12,029 bases of DNA, taken from NCBI GenBank assembly GCA_003164255.1, contig PLST01000251.1, forward strand, positions 1 through 12,029, in the 5' to 3' direction. Origin of the DNA: Acidobacteriaceae bacterium (GTDB lineage Bacteria > Acidobacteriota > Terriglobia > Terriglobales > Acidobacteriaceae). The position numbers were made by a program, and so were the translations under genes. Within the stretch, counting starts at the first letter, position 1. Every line of letters starts with the position of its first letter. This document shows, one piece after another, positions 1-7,187 of this stretch. Under the pieces are notes generated by a model. That model saw nothing but the letters and a program-made list of their open reading frames with translations, did no database searches and was not told the DNA's origin.

Positions 1-728
1 TGGCTGGGGGAGGGAATCACCTTCTCTACCAGCTGCTGCGCCCCTTCGCGCACAATCCCGGTCGGCTCGCCCCGCGCATCCTTGTCGATTGCCCCGCCCT
101 CCGGCGCAACGGTCTTTCCCGTAATGCCAGCCGCGGCCAGCGCAGCGGAGTTCGCAACCGCAATGTGTCCGTCGATGCGGACAAGAAACGCCGGATGCCC
201 GGCTGTTACTTTGTTCAGGTCCTGCCGTGTCGGAAGTCTCTTGTCTGCCCACAGGGTGTGATCCCATCCGCCCCCCGTCAGCCAGTGCCCGGCCGGCTCG
301 CCCGCGGCAAAAGCAGCGATCCGCGAAAGCATCTCTGCCAGCGATACCGCACCTGTCAGATCGACATTCAACTTGGTACGCGCAGCCATGCCCAGATGCG
401 TATGCGCATCGTTGAACCCCGGAAACACAAACTCGCTCGATCCGCGGGCCTTCAAATCCACCATGCGCGTCCCCGGCCCGGCAAGGCGCTTCACCTCGGC
501 ATTGCTGCCCGAGGCCAGCACCTTGCCGCCGCCCACCGCCATCGCCTCCACAACACGAGGCTTGTCCTGCGCGAAGCCCTCGCCTGTATAAATTGTCCCG
601 TTGTAGAAAATGATTTCGGGTGTGCCGACCGCCGTCGCGCCGCCCTTTGCTGAATTCTGCGCCGTCGCCGCCTCGCATAACAGCAATGCCGCAATCAACA
701 CGCTCAGCACACTCAACCACGCTCGCAT
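1..728 (-). CDS. Exported YtcJ-like amidohydrolase (amidohydrolase family 3), 3' end outside the window
   Basis: This is the N-terminal 242 residues of a metal-dependent hydrolase; the gene continues past base 1. I translated it directly from the minus strand. Residues 1-23 form a signal peptide with hydrophobic core LSVLSVLIAALLL and a predicted cut after ATA-23, so the enzyme should act outside the cytoplasm. The Amidohydro_3 hallmarks follow in order: a beta-strand start 'IFYNGTIYTG' (40-49), 'VFPGFNDAHTH' with metal ligands H109 and H111, 'GGGWDHTLW' (152-160), 'RIDGHIAVANSAAL' (184-197), and 'GGAID..ARGEPTGIVRE' (211-228). Members of this family hydrolyse amide or cyclic amide bonds, but the substrate cannot be read from sequence. 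The remaining metal ligands lie in the missing half. The ATG at 728 is 20 bp after the M20 peptidase stop, without a clear Shine-Dalgarno sequence, which suggests one transcript with translational coupling. The family call is secure; the function is only general. Confidence 0.88.
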   Translation of the reverse strand, partial: MRAWLSVLSVLIAALLLCEAATAQNSAKGGATAVGTPEIIFYNGTIYTGEGFAQDKPRVVEAMAVGGGKVLASGSNAEVKRLAGPGTRMVDLKARGSSEFVFPGFNDAHTHLGMAARTKLNVDLTGAVSLAEMLSRIAAFAAGEPAGHWLTGGGWDHTLWADKRLPTRQDLNKVTAGHPAFLVRIDGHIAVANSAALAAAGITGKTVAPEGGAIDKDARGEPTGIVREGAQQLVEKVIPSPS

Positions 729-748
729 GCGCGGAGTGTAACAGATCA

Positions 749-2017
749 TTACTGTTCCGCCGCCCACTCCACCATCGCCAGCGTCAGCAGAAGCACCCGT
801 CGCAGTCCCGTCTCACGATCCTTCGCCGAATACCACTCGGCCTGGGTGTGTGCCCCGCCGCCCTCGCCGCCCGCTCCCATTGAGAGCGCCGGAACCCCCA
901 GCGAAAGAGGAATGTTCGCGTCCGTCGATCCCAGCCGCAGATCCGTCCGCAAGCGCAGATGCCGGTCAACAGCGCGCAGCGTTTCCAGCAGCGGCGAGTC
1001 GTTGGGCAAATGGGCCGCCGGCCGGTCTCCAATCTTCAAAATCGTAAAGCTCAGCGGCGTCTCGGCGTGTCCACCCGCCTTCGCTCCGTTTCTCGTCTTC
1101 GCATTCCAGTGCGTTACCGCGTCTTCCACGGCTCTGTGCAACGCCACTTCCATCCGTACCAGTTGTCCCGCGTCGGTAGACCGCAAATCGATTGCTGCCT
1201 GCGCACTTTCCGGAATCGAATTCACGCTGGTTCCCCCGCGAATCGTGCCCACGTTCAGCGTGGTACGTGGCTCCTCGGGCAGTTCAATCTCATCGAGCGT
1301 CGTCAGTGCCATCGCCAGTGCCGCAATCGGATTGGCGGTGCCCGCATCCGTAAAGCTGTGTCCGCCCGGACCAGTGATTGTCACCAGGAAGCGCGTGCTG
1401 CCCAGCGCCTGCGTCACCGCGCTGTCCGCGCCCGCTCCATCCAGCACGATGTGTGCCGCAATGCGCCCGGCAAGCGCGCCGCCGTTGTACAAATGCCGCA
1501 CGCCTCGCAGATCGCCTTCGCCTTCCTCGCCCACGTTGCCCAGAAAAATCAGCGGCGCAGCCAACTCAACCTTGGCCTCAACCAGCGCATGAGCGATGGC
1601 CAGCATGCCAACCACCCCCGCCCCGTTGTCGCACGCTCCCGGCGCCACAAGCCGCTCCCCATCCACTGTCGGATGCAGCGGCGTCTCCGCAGGAAACACC
1701 GTGTCCAGGTGCGCAGAAAGCAAAACCACCGGCCCCGTGCTCTCCGGCGGCAACCTGGCGGCCGGAAGCCAGCCAAAAACATTCCCCACGGCGTCAATTT
1801 CTATGCTCTTGAGTCCGGCCTCGCCAAAGCGCTCTGCCATCCACTCCCCACGCGCTTGCTCGCCAAAGGGCGGAGCCGGAATCACAACCAGCCTCATCTG
1901 CCAGTCCATGATTTTCTTGGGATTTCCATGCAGCCACGCAAACGCCGCGTGCACCGGCCTCTGCGCCGCAAGCGCCGTCACGCGAGAGAACGACGAGTTG
2001 CGAGAGAACAAGCTCAT
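749..2017 (-). CDS. M20-family zinc metallopeptidase / amidohydrolase (PepT/ArgE-like)
   Basis: This 422-residue protein is a typical M20 di-zinc exopeptidase or deacylase, of normal family length. The co-catalytic metal site is complete: 'SAHLDTVF' supplies H103 and D105, 'GACDNGAG' supplies bridging D130, 'GEEGEGD' supplies general base E164 and ligand E165, 'VLDG' supplies D193, and 'GGGAHT' near the C-terminus supplies H390. 'GPGGHSF' (216-222) marks the inserted dimerisation domain, whose His normally reaches the partner's active site. There is no signal peptide, so it should be cytoplasmic. The N-terminal stretch 'FAWLHGNPKKIMDWQMRLVVIPAPP' aligns with the usual M20 start, so initiation must be upstream of Met37 and the ATG at 2017 is reasonable, although its Shine-Dalgarno sequence is weak. 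It sits 179 bp after the LarA-like gene and 20 bp before the amidohydrolase. The substrate, whether peptide, acyl-amino acid or carbamoyl compound, is not resolvable. Confidence 0.92.
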   Translation of the reverse strand: MSLFSRNSSFSRVTALAAQRPVHAAFAWLHGNPKKIMDWQMRLVVIPAPPFGEQARGEWMAERFGEAGLKSIEIDAVGNVFGWLPAARLPPESTGPVVLLSAHLDTVFPAETPLHPTVDGERLVAPGACDNGAGVVGMLAIAHALVEAKVELAAPLIFLGNVGEEGEGDLRGVRHLYNGGALAGRIAAHIVLDGAGADSAVTQALGSTRFLVTITGPGGHSFTDAGTANPIAALAMALTTLDEIELPEEPRTTLNVGTIRGGTSVNSIPESAQAAIDLRSTDAGQLVRMEVALHRAVEDAVTHWNAKTRNGAKAGGHAETPLSFTILKIGDRPAAHLPNDSPLLETLRAVDRHLRLRTDLRLGSTDANIPLSLGVPALSMGAGGEGGGAHTQAEWYSAKDRETGLRRVLLLTLAMVEWAAEQ

Positions 2018-2114
2018 GGGATGGACTCAGGGTAGCAGGCGCCGCGAGATTGCCTCGGGCCGCCCCGCCGAGATCGGACGCCTTCGATCGTAGGCCATTT
2101 TGGAATATTGTGCT

Positions 2115-2145
2115 CCATTCATCGCAGTTTTATCGCAATGAATGG
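2115..2145. repeat. 8-bp inverted repeat in the gap between LarA-like and M20 genes
   Basis: CCATTCAT (2115-2122) and ATGAATGG (2138-2145) are perfect reverse complements around a 15-nt spacer. The dyad lies in the 179-bp gap, 98-128 bp upstream of the M20 start. No T-run follows on the minus strand, so it does not look like an intrinsic terminator for the LarA-like gene. An operator or an RNA stem is possible. The rest of the gap (2018-2196) shows no gene; a TTGACT hexamer on the minus strand (about 2156-2161) lacks a convincing -10 partner. Confidence 0.35.
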
Positions 2146-2196
2146 GCGTCGAACTCAAGTCAACAGGCCCAGCCGTCCCGTCCACCGACGCCGCGA

Positions 2197-3492
2197 TCAA
2201 TCCCGCTGGTGCCAAACGCCAATGTCGGTCAGATCGCCGTTCTCATCAAACACCCAGGGCTCAGCATCGTTCAAAATCTCAATGTTCTCGTGCTTGCGCG
2301 CTTCATCCAGCATGGATTCCGAAACAAACATCTCGGTAATGTGCAGCGTGTTGGCAATCCGCGCCATGCGCACCTTGCTCTGGTCGATCACGTTGCACGT
2401 CTTCAGCGCCGCTTGAATCGCAAGCTTGTCTGAATCCATGATCAGCCCCACGCGGCCTGAGTTGGTCACCGTCGACGTCAACACGTTCGTATACGTGTAT
2501 TCCTGGTCCATCTTGCTGAACAGCCGCCGCGTCGTGATGTCGGCATTGCCCACGCCGCAGCAATTCCCGTGGCTGCGCTCGGTCACATCCAGCACCACCA
2601 ACCGTGTCGGCGGCGGTCCCGCTTGAACGAATGGCGTCACAGTGCGTCCCGTCGTGTGCGGATCCATGCCTCCGCCTGAAAACTCCTTGCCCAACTGATC
2701 CACAACCAGAACATCGAACGGCGCCAGCAGCAGTTTCGGCATGATGCTCTTGGCCTCGACCAGCAACTCCCGGTCCCCTTCGATGATCTTGTCCGCAGGA
2801 AACGCCCGGATGTGCGCCACTTTATGATTCGCGTTCTCTACCGACGCCACGCCAAACAGAAACGGCAGCTTGGCCAGCTTGATCTCGGCCATCTTCAGGC
2901 TCAGCTCGCCCATGAACCCGAACCCGGGCACATGCGCTGAGTCCGCGCCCTTCTGCTTGCCCAGGCCAATCGTGATCATCTTCACCAGCCCGCTCTCATG
3001 CGGCCCGCTGAATCCGTCATGCGCCTTCACGCGATTGATCACCACAATCCCGTCGGCCTCATACGCGTTCTTGTCCACCAGCACCGGAAGCCCATTGTCG
3101 AGCGCGCCCAGCTGCACCACGTCCATCGACGAATGAATCTTGCACCCCGCGCTCTCTTCGGTCACGCCCAGCCGCGCCAGCACCTGCACCTGTCCATCGG
3201 CAGTCGCGCCTCCGTGGCTTCCCATCGCCGGAACAATAAACGGCTCCGCACCCAGCCGCTTCAACTCCTCAATCGTTATGCGCACAATCAGGGCAATCTC
3301 TCCGATGCCGCGGCTGCCCACCCCAACGGCGACGTGCATCCCCGGCTTCACGCGTCCCGCAATCTCCGTACGCCGAATCTCTTCGCGCAGCGCCGCAGCC
3401 ACGTCCTTCACCTCGGGCGTCGGAAATCTCTGCCCAACCTTCACCATCTTCGGCAACGCGATATCCGCCAACAGATCTCTGATCATGCTCAT
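2197..3492 (-). CDS. LarA-superfamily (lactate racemase domain) protein, putative nickel-pincer-nucleotide racemase/epimerase
   Basis: This 431-residue cytosolic protein belongs to the lactate racemase N-terminal domain family (DUF2088/PF09861). The signature 'PAMGSHGGATADGQ' (about 88-101) is followed by 'NRVKAHDGFSGPHESGLVKM' (153-172) and 'IGLGKQKGADSAHVPG' (175-190). LarA of Lactobacillus plantarum uses His108 and His174 as acid/base, Lys184 as the covalent anchor of the nickel-pincer nucleotide, and His200 as a nickel ligand. Here H93, H158, K171 and H187 line up; the last pair has the same 16-residue spacing as in LarA. The enzyme therefore probably racemises or epimerises a 2-hydroxy acid, but the substrate is unknown. 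The ATG at 3492 has GGAGGA 15 bp upstream; an in-frame GTG at 3507 directly abuts that GGAGGA, which makes it less likely, and would add five residues. No larB, larC or larE maturation gene is in the window, so the cofactor must be made from elsewhere in the genome. Confidence 0.85.
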   Translation of the reverse strand: MSMIRDLLADIALPKMVKVGQRFPTPEVKDVAAALREEIRRTEIAGRVKPGMHVAVGVGSRGIGEIALIVRITIEELKRLGAEPFIVPAMGSHGGATADGQVQVLARLGVTEESAGCKIHSSMDVVQLGALDNGLPVLVDKNAYEADGIVVINRVKAHDGFSGPHESGLVKMITIGLGKQKGADSAHVPGFGFMGELSLKMAEIKLAKLPFLFGVASVENANHKVAHIRAFPADKIIEGDRELLVEAKSIMPKLLLAPFDVLVVDQLGKEFSGGGMDPHTTGRTVTPFVQAGPPPTRLVVLDVTERSHGNCCGVGNADITTRRLFSKMDQEYTYTNVLTSTVTNSGRVGLIMDSDKLAIQAALKTCNVIDQSKVRMARIANTLHITEMFVSESMLDEARKHENIEILNDAEPWVFDENGDLTDIGVWHQRD

Positions 3493-3600
3493 CGTTTCCG
3501 CCGCCACTCCTCCAGCGTTCTTTCCAAATTACGCCGCGCGGGGCCGAATGCCCAACCGAAAACCACTCGGCCGCATGTGTGCTCCCTGAATTCTCCGCAG

Positions 3601-3616
3601 ATTTTCCGTTGAAAAT
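3601..3616. repeat. 6-bp inverted repeat (ATTTTC-CGTT-GAAAAT)
   Basis: A perfect 16-bp hairpin or operator-like dyad with 6-bp arms and a 4-nt loop lies in the 169-bp gap between the acyltransferase stop and the LarA-like start, about 110-125 bp upstream of the latter. A second, imperfect stem (3634-3659, arms CCAG-CCGC and GCGG-CTGG with one bulge) sits just after the acyltransferase stop. It could help end that transcript, but no T-run follows it directly. No other gene is visible in the gap. Confidence 0.35.
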
Positions 3617-3661
3617 AGACTGCGTCCCGCGCGCCAGGCCGCTAGGCGTCCGCGGCTGGCT

Positions 3662-4867
3662 TCAGCTCTCGGTCACAGGAGTTGCGACTCCCACGCTGAT
3701 TGAAGAAGGTCTCCTTGTCTCCGCAACTTGCTCGTAACCGAACGAAATATGCGCCCAGCGAATGAAGGGCTTCTCGAAATAGCGCCACGATAAAGCCGCC
3801 ACAGGGATTACAATCGCCAGCGAAAGCAAGGTAACCACCAACGACGTCCAATCGTGGACAGCCGGTCCGGCTCCGAAGATTGCAAAGTGCAACAGCATGT
3901 TGATGCCGTTGTGGAGCAGGTAGACCGTGTACGACAACGCTCCCAGCTTCACCAGTACGCGGCTCCTGAAGAAGGCCGTTTGAATCGTTCCCGCATGGAT
4001 CAGTGTGAGCAGGAGAAGCAATCCATAAAACGCATCAAGCCAGCTCAGTCCGGTGCCGTAGACGTAAACTCGATGCCCGAGCATCAATGCCAGACGACAT
4101 CCGATCAGGAGCATCGCCGCCAAAAGCCAGCGGCTGTGCGCGTTAAGCCATGCCCAGACTTTTTCGTTGCGGCAGGCCATGGCCACAAGAACGCCAAAGC
4201 CCAGCGCATCGGCTCTCGACGGAAGCAGAGTATAGGGCCCTAAACTGGCCGCCGCCGATCCATGCGTGAGCCGGAACAGCGGGGCTCCTACGATCGAACC
4301 CACCGCAATCAACGTGACCACGCGCTTGCTCGATCTGCGCACCAGCATCGGAAGCAAGAGGTAAAACTGTTCTTCTACAGCCAGCGACCAGGTACCCGCG
4401 ATCCACATCCCCCCCCAGTTTCGATGCAGCGTTATCGCAATATTCTGCAGAAACAGCGGATAGGTCCAGACCGGAATATCGTCATTGAAAATGACCCGTA
4501 AGGGAGCAGAGCTCGTCGATCCCGCAAAATAAACGCCGATCATGAACAGCGTGAACCAGACAAAATAAACCGGAAAGATTCGGGCCACGCGCCGGCAATA
4601 GAAAGTCTTGAAATAGTTCTCGGAGTTCCGGGCGTCGTAAAGAATTCCTCCGATCAGGAACCCCGACAACACAAAGAACAAGTCGACGCCACTCCAGGTA
4701 AAGCCGAGCGATAGAAATAAATGCGCCTGCCAGGAGCCCGGCCTCAGTCCATCAATCTGGCCGTTCCCGAAGAGGTGCCATATCACCACCAACAGGATCG
4801 CGAGCCCTCGGATTCCGTCAAGCTCAACCACCCTCCCGGAAAGTTTTGGGTTCCGCCATTCCGTCAT
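3662..4867 (-). CDS. Membrane acyltransferase, family 3 (OafA/YrhL type)
   Basis: This 401-residue polytopic inner-membrane protein has the standard length for a bare acyltransferase-3 domain. The catalytic R-X10-H motif is present at R20 and H31 within 'ELDGIRGLAILLVVIWH'. It is followed by 'GVDLFFVLSGFLIGGIL' (60-76), the basic 'CRRVARIFPVYF' segment, 'TWSLAVEEQFYLLLP' (159-173), 'SYTVYLLH' (312-319) and a closing 'RYFEKPF' (362-368). Several long hydrophobic helices lie between these motifs. Such enzymes move acetyl or other acyl groups across the membrane onto O-antigen, exopolysaccharide, peptidoglycan or lipids; the acceptor here is unknown. No SGNH domain is fused. I chose the ATG at 4867 because GGGGGAACGAGGA precedes it at good spacing; a GTG at 4894 in the same frame lacks such a site. 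It is transcribed away from the esterase gene. Confidence 0.93.
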   Translation of the reverse strand: MTEWRNPKLSGRVVELDGIRGLAILLVVIWHLFGNGQIDGLRPGSWQAHLFLSLGFTWSGVDLFFVLSGFLIGGILYDARNSENYFKTFYCRRVARIFPVYFVWFTLFMIGVYFAGSTSSAPLRVIFNDDIPVWTYPLFLQNIAITLHRNWGGMWIAGTWSLAVEEQFYLLLPMLVRRSSKRVVTLIAVGSIVGAPLFRLTHGSAAASLGPYTLLPSRADALGFGVLVAMACRNEKVWAWLNAHSRWLLAAMLLIGCRLALMLGHRVYVYGTGLSWLDAFYGLLLLLTLIHAGTIQTAFFRSRVLVKLGALSYTVYLLHNGINMLLHFAIFGAGPAVHDWTSLVVTLLSLAIVIPVAALSWRYFEKPFIRWAHISFGYEQVAETRRPSSISVGVATPVTES

Positions 4868-5194
4868 TCCTCGTTCCCCCGCATAAAGCACCACAAGCTA
4901 GCTGCGCAGGGCACTCCCGCGCGCTTGCGCACGTCAGGCCCAACGGCAGTTGACCAACAAAACTCGCCATCGTGTCAAACACGCAAGCGGGCGCCTCTGG
5001 TATCTGCTTTCAATTTGTTTTTGGATGGGGGAAAAAGGATTTGCTGACGCGAAGGCCGGCTCGTTAGGCTCCGCACCTGTTGCGAGACACTCCGTAGAGT
5101 CTCATCAGTTCTTATATCTGCCGGTGCGAAACTGTCTCTTGAGGCCGCCCAGTTTCTCAACCATGGCGTTTCTCTCGACGAGACATAATTTAAG

Positions 5195-5213
5195 TCGAAA
5201 CACGAAGTTTCGA
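5195..5213. promoter_or_regulatory. 7-bp inverted repeat upstream of esterase (operator candidate)
   Basis: TCGAAAC (5195-5201) and GTTTCGA (5207-5213) are exact reverse complements around 5 nt. The dyad ends 32 bp before the proposed -10 box and 44 bp before the ATG, a position suited to a DNA-binding regulator. A perfect 8-bp palindrome, GTGATCAC (5222-5229), lies between it and the -10 box, over the place where a -35 element would be. Confidence 0.4.
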
Positions 5214-5245
5214 TCGTGACCGTGATCACACCATTCTGGTCGCCC

Positions 5246-5257
5246 TATACTCTTCCT
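5246..5257 (+). promoter_or_regulatory. TATACT -10 box directly before the esterase ATG (leaderless start candidate)
   Basis: TATACT (5246-5251) matches the -10 consensus in five of six bases and is followed by only six bases (CTTCCT) before the ATG at 5258. A transcript from this box would begin at or beside the start codon. No purine-rich Shine-Dalgarno sequence is present in the 15 bases upstream of that ATG, as expected for a leaderless message. The -35 position (5223-5228, TGATCA) is a poor match to TTGACA. Confidence 0.4.
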
Positions 5258-6979
5258 ATGCGCCCTTCCATTCGACTCTGTGCATTGCTCTTTGCCGCCA
5301 TCGCGCCCGTCGTGAGCGCCCAGACCATTACCGTCAGCTTTCCCGCCTCGCGGTCCTTGAGTCCGCTTGATGGCCGCGTTCTTTTCCTGCTCTCCAACGA
5401 TCCCAGCGCCGAGCCGCGCATGCAGATTGACGATACGGGGGGGACGCAGATGGTCTTTGGCGTTACTGTGGACGGGCTGAAGCCTGGTCAGACTGTCGCC
5501 ATCGGGAACTCCGCTGCCGGTTATCCCGTCCGGTCTCTCCAGAACGTTCCTGCCGGCGACTACACTGTGCAGGCTGTCCTCAACATTTACGAGACTTTCC
5601 ATCGCGGCGACGGCAAAACCGTCAAGCTCGCTCCCGATCGTGGCGAAGGCCAGCACTGGAACCTCGCCCCCGGCAACCTCTACAGCACGCCCCGCAAAAT
5701 GCACATCGGCCCCGGCGCGCCGCCCATCGACCTCACCCTCGACCAGGTTATCGGTCCTATCGCGCCCCAGCCCGATACCAAGTACGTTCGCCATGTCCGC
5801 ATCCAGAGTGCGCTGCTGACAAAATTCTGGGGACGTCCCATGTATCTCTCGGCGATCGTCCTGCTGCCCGAGGGCTTTGACGAGCACCCCAACGCCCACT
5901 ATCCCGAGATGGTCTTCGAGGGCCACTATCCCGACGATGTTCCCGACTTCCGCACCACGCCGCCCGATCCCGATCTCAAGCCCGACTACTCGGACCGCTT
6001 CCATCTGGCCGGCTACAACCGCATCCAGCAGCAGGAGGCATACGAGGAATACAAGAAGTGGATCAGCCCCGGCTTTCCGCGCGTGCTCGTCATTCAGATT
6101 CAGCATGCCAACCCTTTCTATGACGATTCTTATGCGGTTAACTCCGCCAACGTCGGCCCTTATGGCGACGCCATCGAGACCGAGCTCATGCCCGCCGTCG
6201 AAAAACAGTTTCGCGGCATCGGGCAGGGATGGGCGCGGTTTCTTTACGGGGGCTCTACGGGTGGATGGGAGTCGCTTGCCGTGCAGATGTTTTACCCCGA
6301 CCGTTACAACGGCGCGTTTGTGGCTTGCCCCGACCCGGTCGACTTCCACGCCTACATGACGACGGATCTCTACAAGGATCCCAACATGTTTTACATTCAG
6401 GGCGCAGTAAAGCAGATTGAGCAACCCGCGATGCGCGACTACCTGGGCCACACGCTGATCAGCGTTCGCGACAACGTGGCCTATGAGGCTGCTCTCGGCG
6501 ACCACGGCCGCTCCGGCGAACAATTTGACATCTGGCAAGCTGTTTTCGGTCCCCTAGGCGACGACGGCTATCCGCAGCCCATCTTCGACAAGGAGACCGG
6601 CGTCATCGACCACAAAACGGCAGCCTACTGGCACGATCACTACGACCTCAACGCCATCCTCCAACGCGACTGGGACACGCTCGGACCCAAACTGCAGGGC
6701 AAGCTCCACCTCTACGTCGGTTCTGACGATACCTATTTCCTTAACGACGCCGTGTACCTGATGGAAGACTTCTTGAAGACCACGGGCACGCCGGGTCACG
6801 GCGTTCCCTATGAAGGGGAAGTGAAGTACGGACCGCGCGCCGAGCACTGCTGGAATGGCGACCCGTCGCTGCCCAACGCTTACTCGCGGCTGCACTACAA
6901 CACGATGTACCTTCCGCAGATCATGGACCGCATCGCCAAGACCGCGCCGGTTGGGGCGGATATGAGCTGGAAGTATTGA
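5258..6979 (+). CDS. Secreted alpha/beta-hydrolase, putative esterase
   Basis: This 573-residue exported protein starts with a clear signal peptide (MRPSIR, hydrophobic core LCALLFAAIAPVV, cut after VSA-21). Residues of about 22-160 form a beta-rich N-terminal region ('VFGVTVDGLKPGQTVAIG', 'VPAGDYTVQAVLNIYE') that looks like an accessory sandwich domain. The catalytic half resembles the esterase-D/Fes-like putative esterase family. The nucleophile elbow is 'YGGSTGGWES' with Ser333. The likely acid is Asp490 or Asp491 in 'VGSDDTYFLND', and the likely base is His530 in 'AEHCWNG'. The substrate is unknown; polysaccharide-linked acyl or phenolic esters are possible. An in-frame GTG at 5216 would put 14 residues in front of the signal peptide, so the ATG at 5258 is preferred. 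The gene stands alone, diverging from the acyltransferase, and is followed directly by heptamer repeats. Confidence 0.86.
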   Translation: MRPSIRLCALLFAAIAPVVSAQTITVSFPASRSLSPLDGRVLFLLSNDPSAEPRMQIDDTGGTQMVFGVTVDGLKPGQTVAIGNSAAGYPVRSLQNVPAGDYTVQAVLNIYETFHRGDGKTVKLAPDRGEGQHWNLAPGNLYSTPRKMHIGPGAPPIDLTLDQVIGPIAPQPDTKYVRHVRIQSALLTKFWGRPMYLSAIVLLPEGFDEHPNAHYPEMVFEGHYPDDVPDFRTTPPDPDLKPDYSDRFHLAGYNRIQQQEAYEEYKKWISPGFPRVLVIQIQHANPFYDDSYAVNSANVGPYGDAIETELMPAVEKQFRGIGQGWARFLYGGSTGGWESLAVQMFYPDRYNGAFVACPDPVDFHAYMTTDLYKDPNMFYIQGAVKQIEQPAMRDYLGHTLISVRDNVAYEAALGDHGRSGEQFDIWQAVFGPLGDDGYPQPIFDKETGVIDHKTAAYWHDHYDLNAILQRDWDTLGPKLQGKLHLYVGSDDTYFLNDAVYLMEDFLKTTGTPGHGVPYEGEVKYGPRAEHCWNGDPSLPNAYSRLHYNTMYLPQIMDRIAKTAPVGADMSWKY

Positions 6980-6984
6980 GAAGC

Positions 6985-7019
6985 CAGTGGTCAGTGATCA
7001 GTGGTCAGTGGTCAGAAGG
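6985..7019. repeat. Tandem 7-bp repeat array (CAGTGGT-type), five units
   Basis: Units run without a break from 6985: CAGTGGT, CAGTGAT, CAGTGGT, CAGTGGT, and a decayed CAGAAGG. The array begins six bases after the esterase stop codon. It shares a 20-bp identical stretch (6989-7008) with the larger array near 7502-7521. Confidence 0.85.
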
Positions 7020-7021
7020 GC

Positions 7022-7062
7022 AGGGAATAGGGAACAGAGAACAGAGAACGGAGAACGGAAAC
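7022..7062. repeat. Tandem 7-bp purine-rich repeat array (AGAGAAC-type), about six units
   Basis: Units are AGGGAAT, AGGGAAC, AGAGAAC, AGAGAAC, GGAGAAC and a shortened GGAAAC. The sequence is unrelated to the CAGTGGT family two bases upstream but has the same 7-bp period. The following stretch to 7187 holds no gene that I can recognise. Confidence 0.85.
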
Positions 7063-7187
7063 ACCGGTTTGAGGCGGTGATTTTTGGCGAAAATGACATC
7101 GTGTATTTCTGCGGTGTACTTCAATTGGGGGTCGGTTCCCTTATTTCCCGCTAGCCCCGATGTTCCGCTGGTCATTCAAATCGCTTC

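Larger units (their letters stand above)
4868..5257. other. Divergent intergenic/regulatory region between acyltransferase and esterase
   Basis: These 390 bp separate two divergent genes and should hold both promoters. On the minus strand a consensus TTGACA (complement of 4973-4978) could be a -35 box for the acyltransferase, but no good -10 lies 16-18 bp further on. A small palindrome, CGTGT-CAA-ACACG (4971-4983), overlaps it. An imperfect hairpin lies at 5084-5103 (GAGAC...GTCTC), and TCTCG-A-CGAGA lies at 5173-5183. The esterase-side elements are listed separately. I see no convincing coding sequence here. Confidence 0.6.

Noticed and set aside
959..2035. A 358-codon open frame on the plus strand (with 846-1592 and 1596-2093 in other frames)
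   Set aside because: It is antisense to the M20 peptidase, which carries a full set of metal ligands. The plus-strand products are Arg/His- or Ser/Pro-rich without motifs.
2998..3612. Plus-strand open frames of 204 and 149 codons
   Set aside because: These are antisense shadows of the LarA-like gene and its leader, with no family resemblance.
4975..5229. An 84-codon minus-strand frame in the divergent region
   Set aside because: It has no Shine-Dalgarno sequence and no motif, and it runs through the dyads and the esterase promoter region.
5105..6538. A 477-codon open frame on the minus strand
   Set aside because: It lies antisense to the esterase, whose signal peptide, nucleophile elbow and domain order are clear. 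The antisense product is rich in Val/Gly/Asp with no recognisable motif, a common artefact of high-GC coding DNA.
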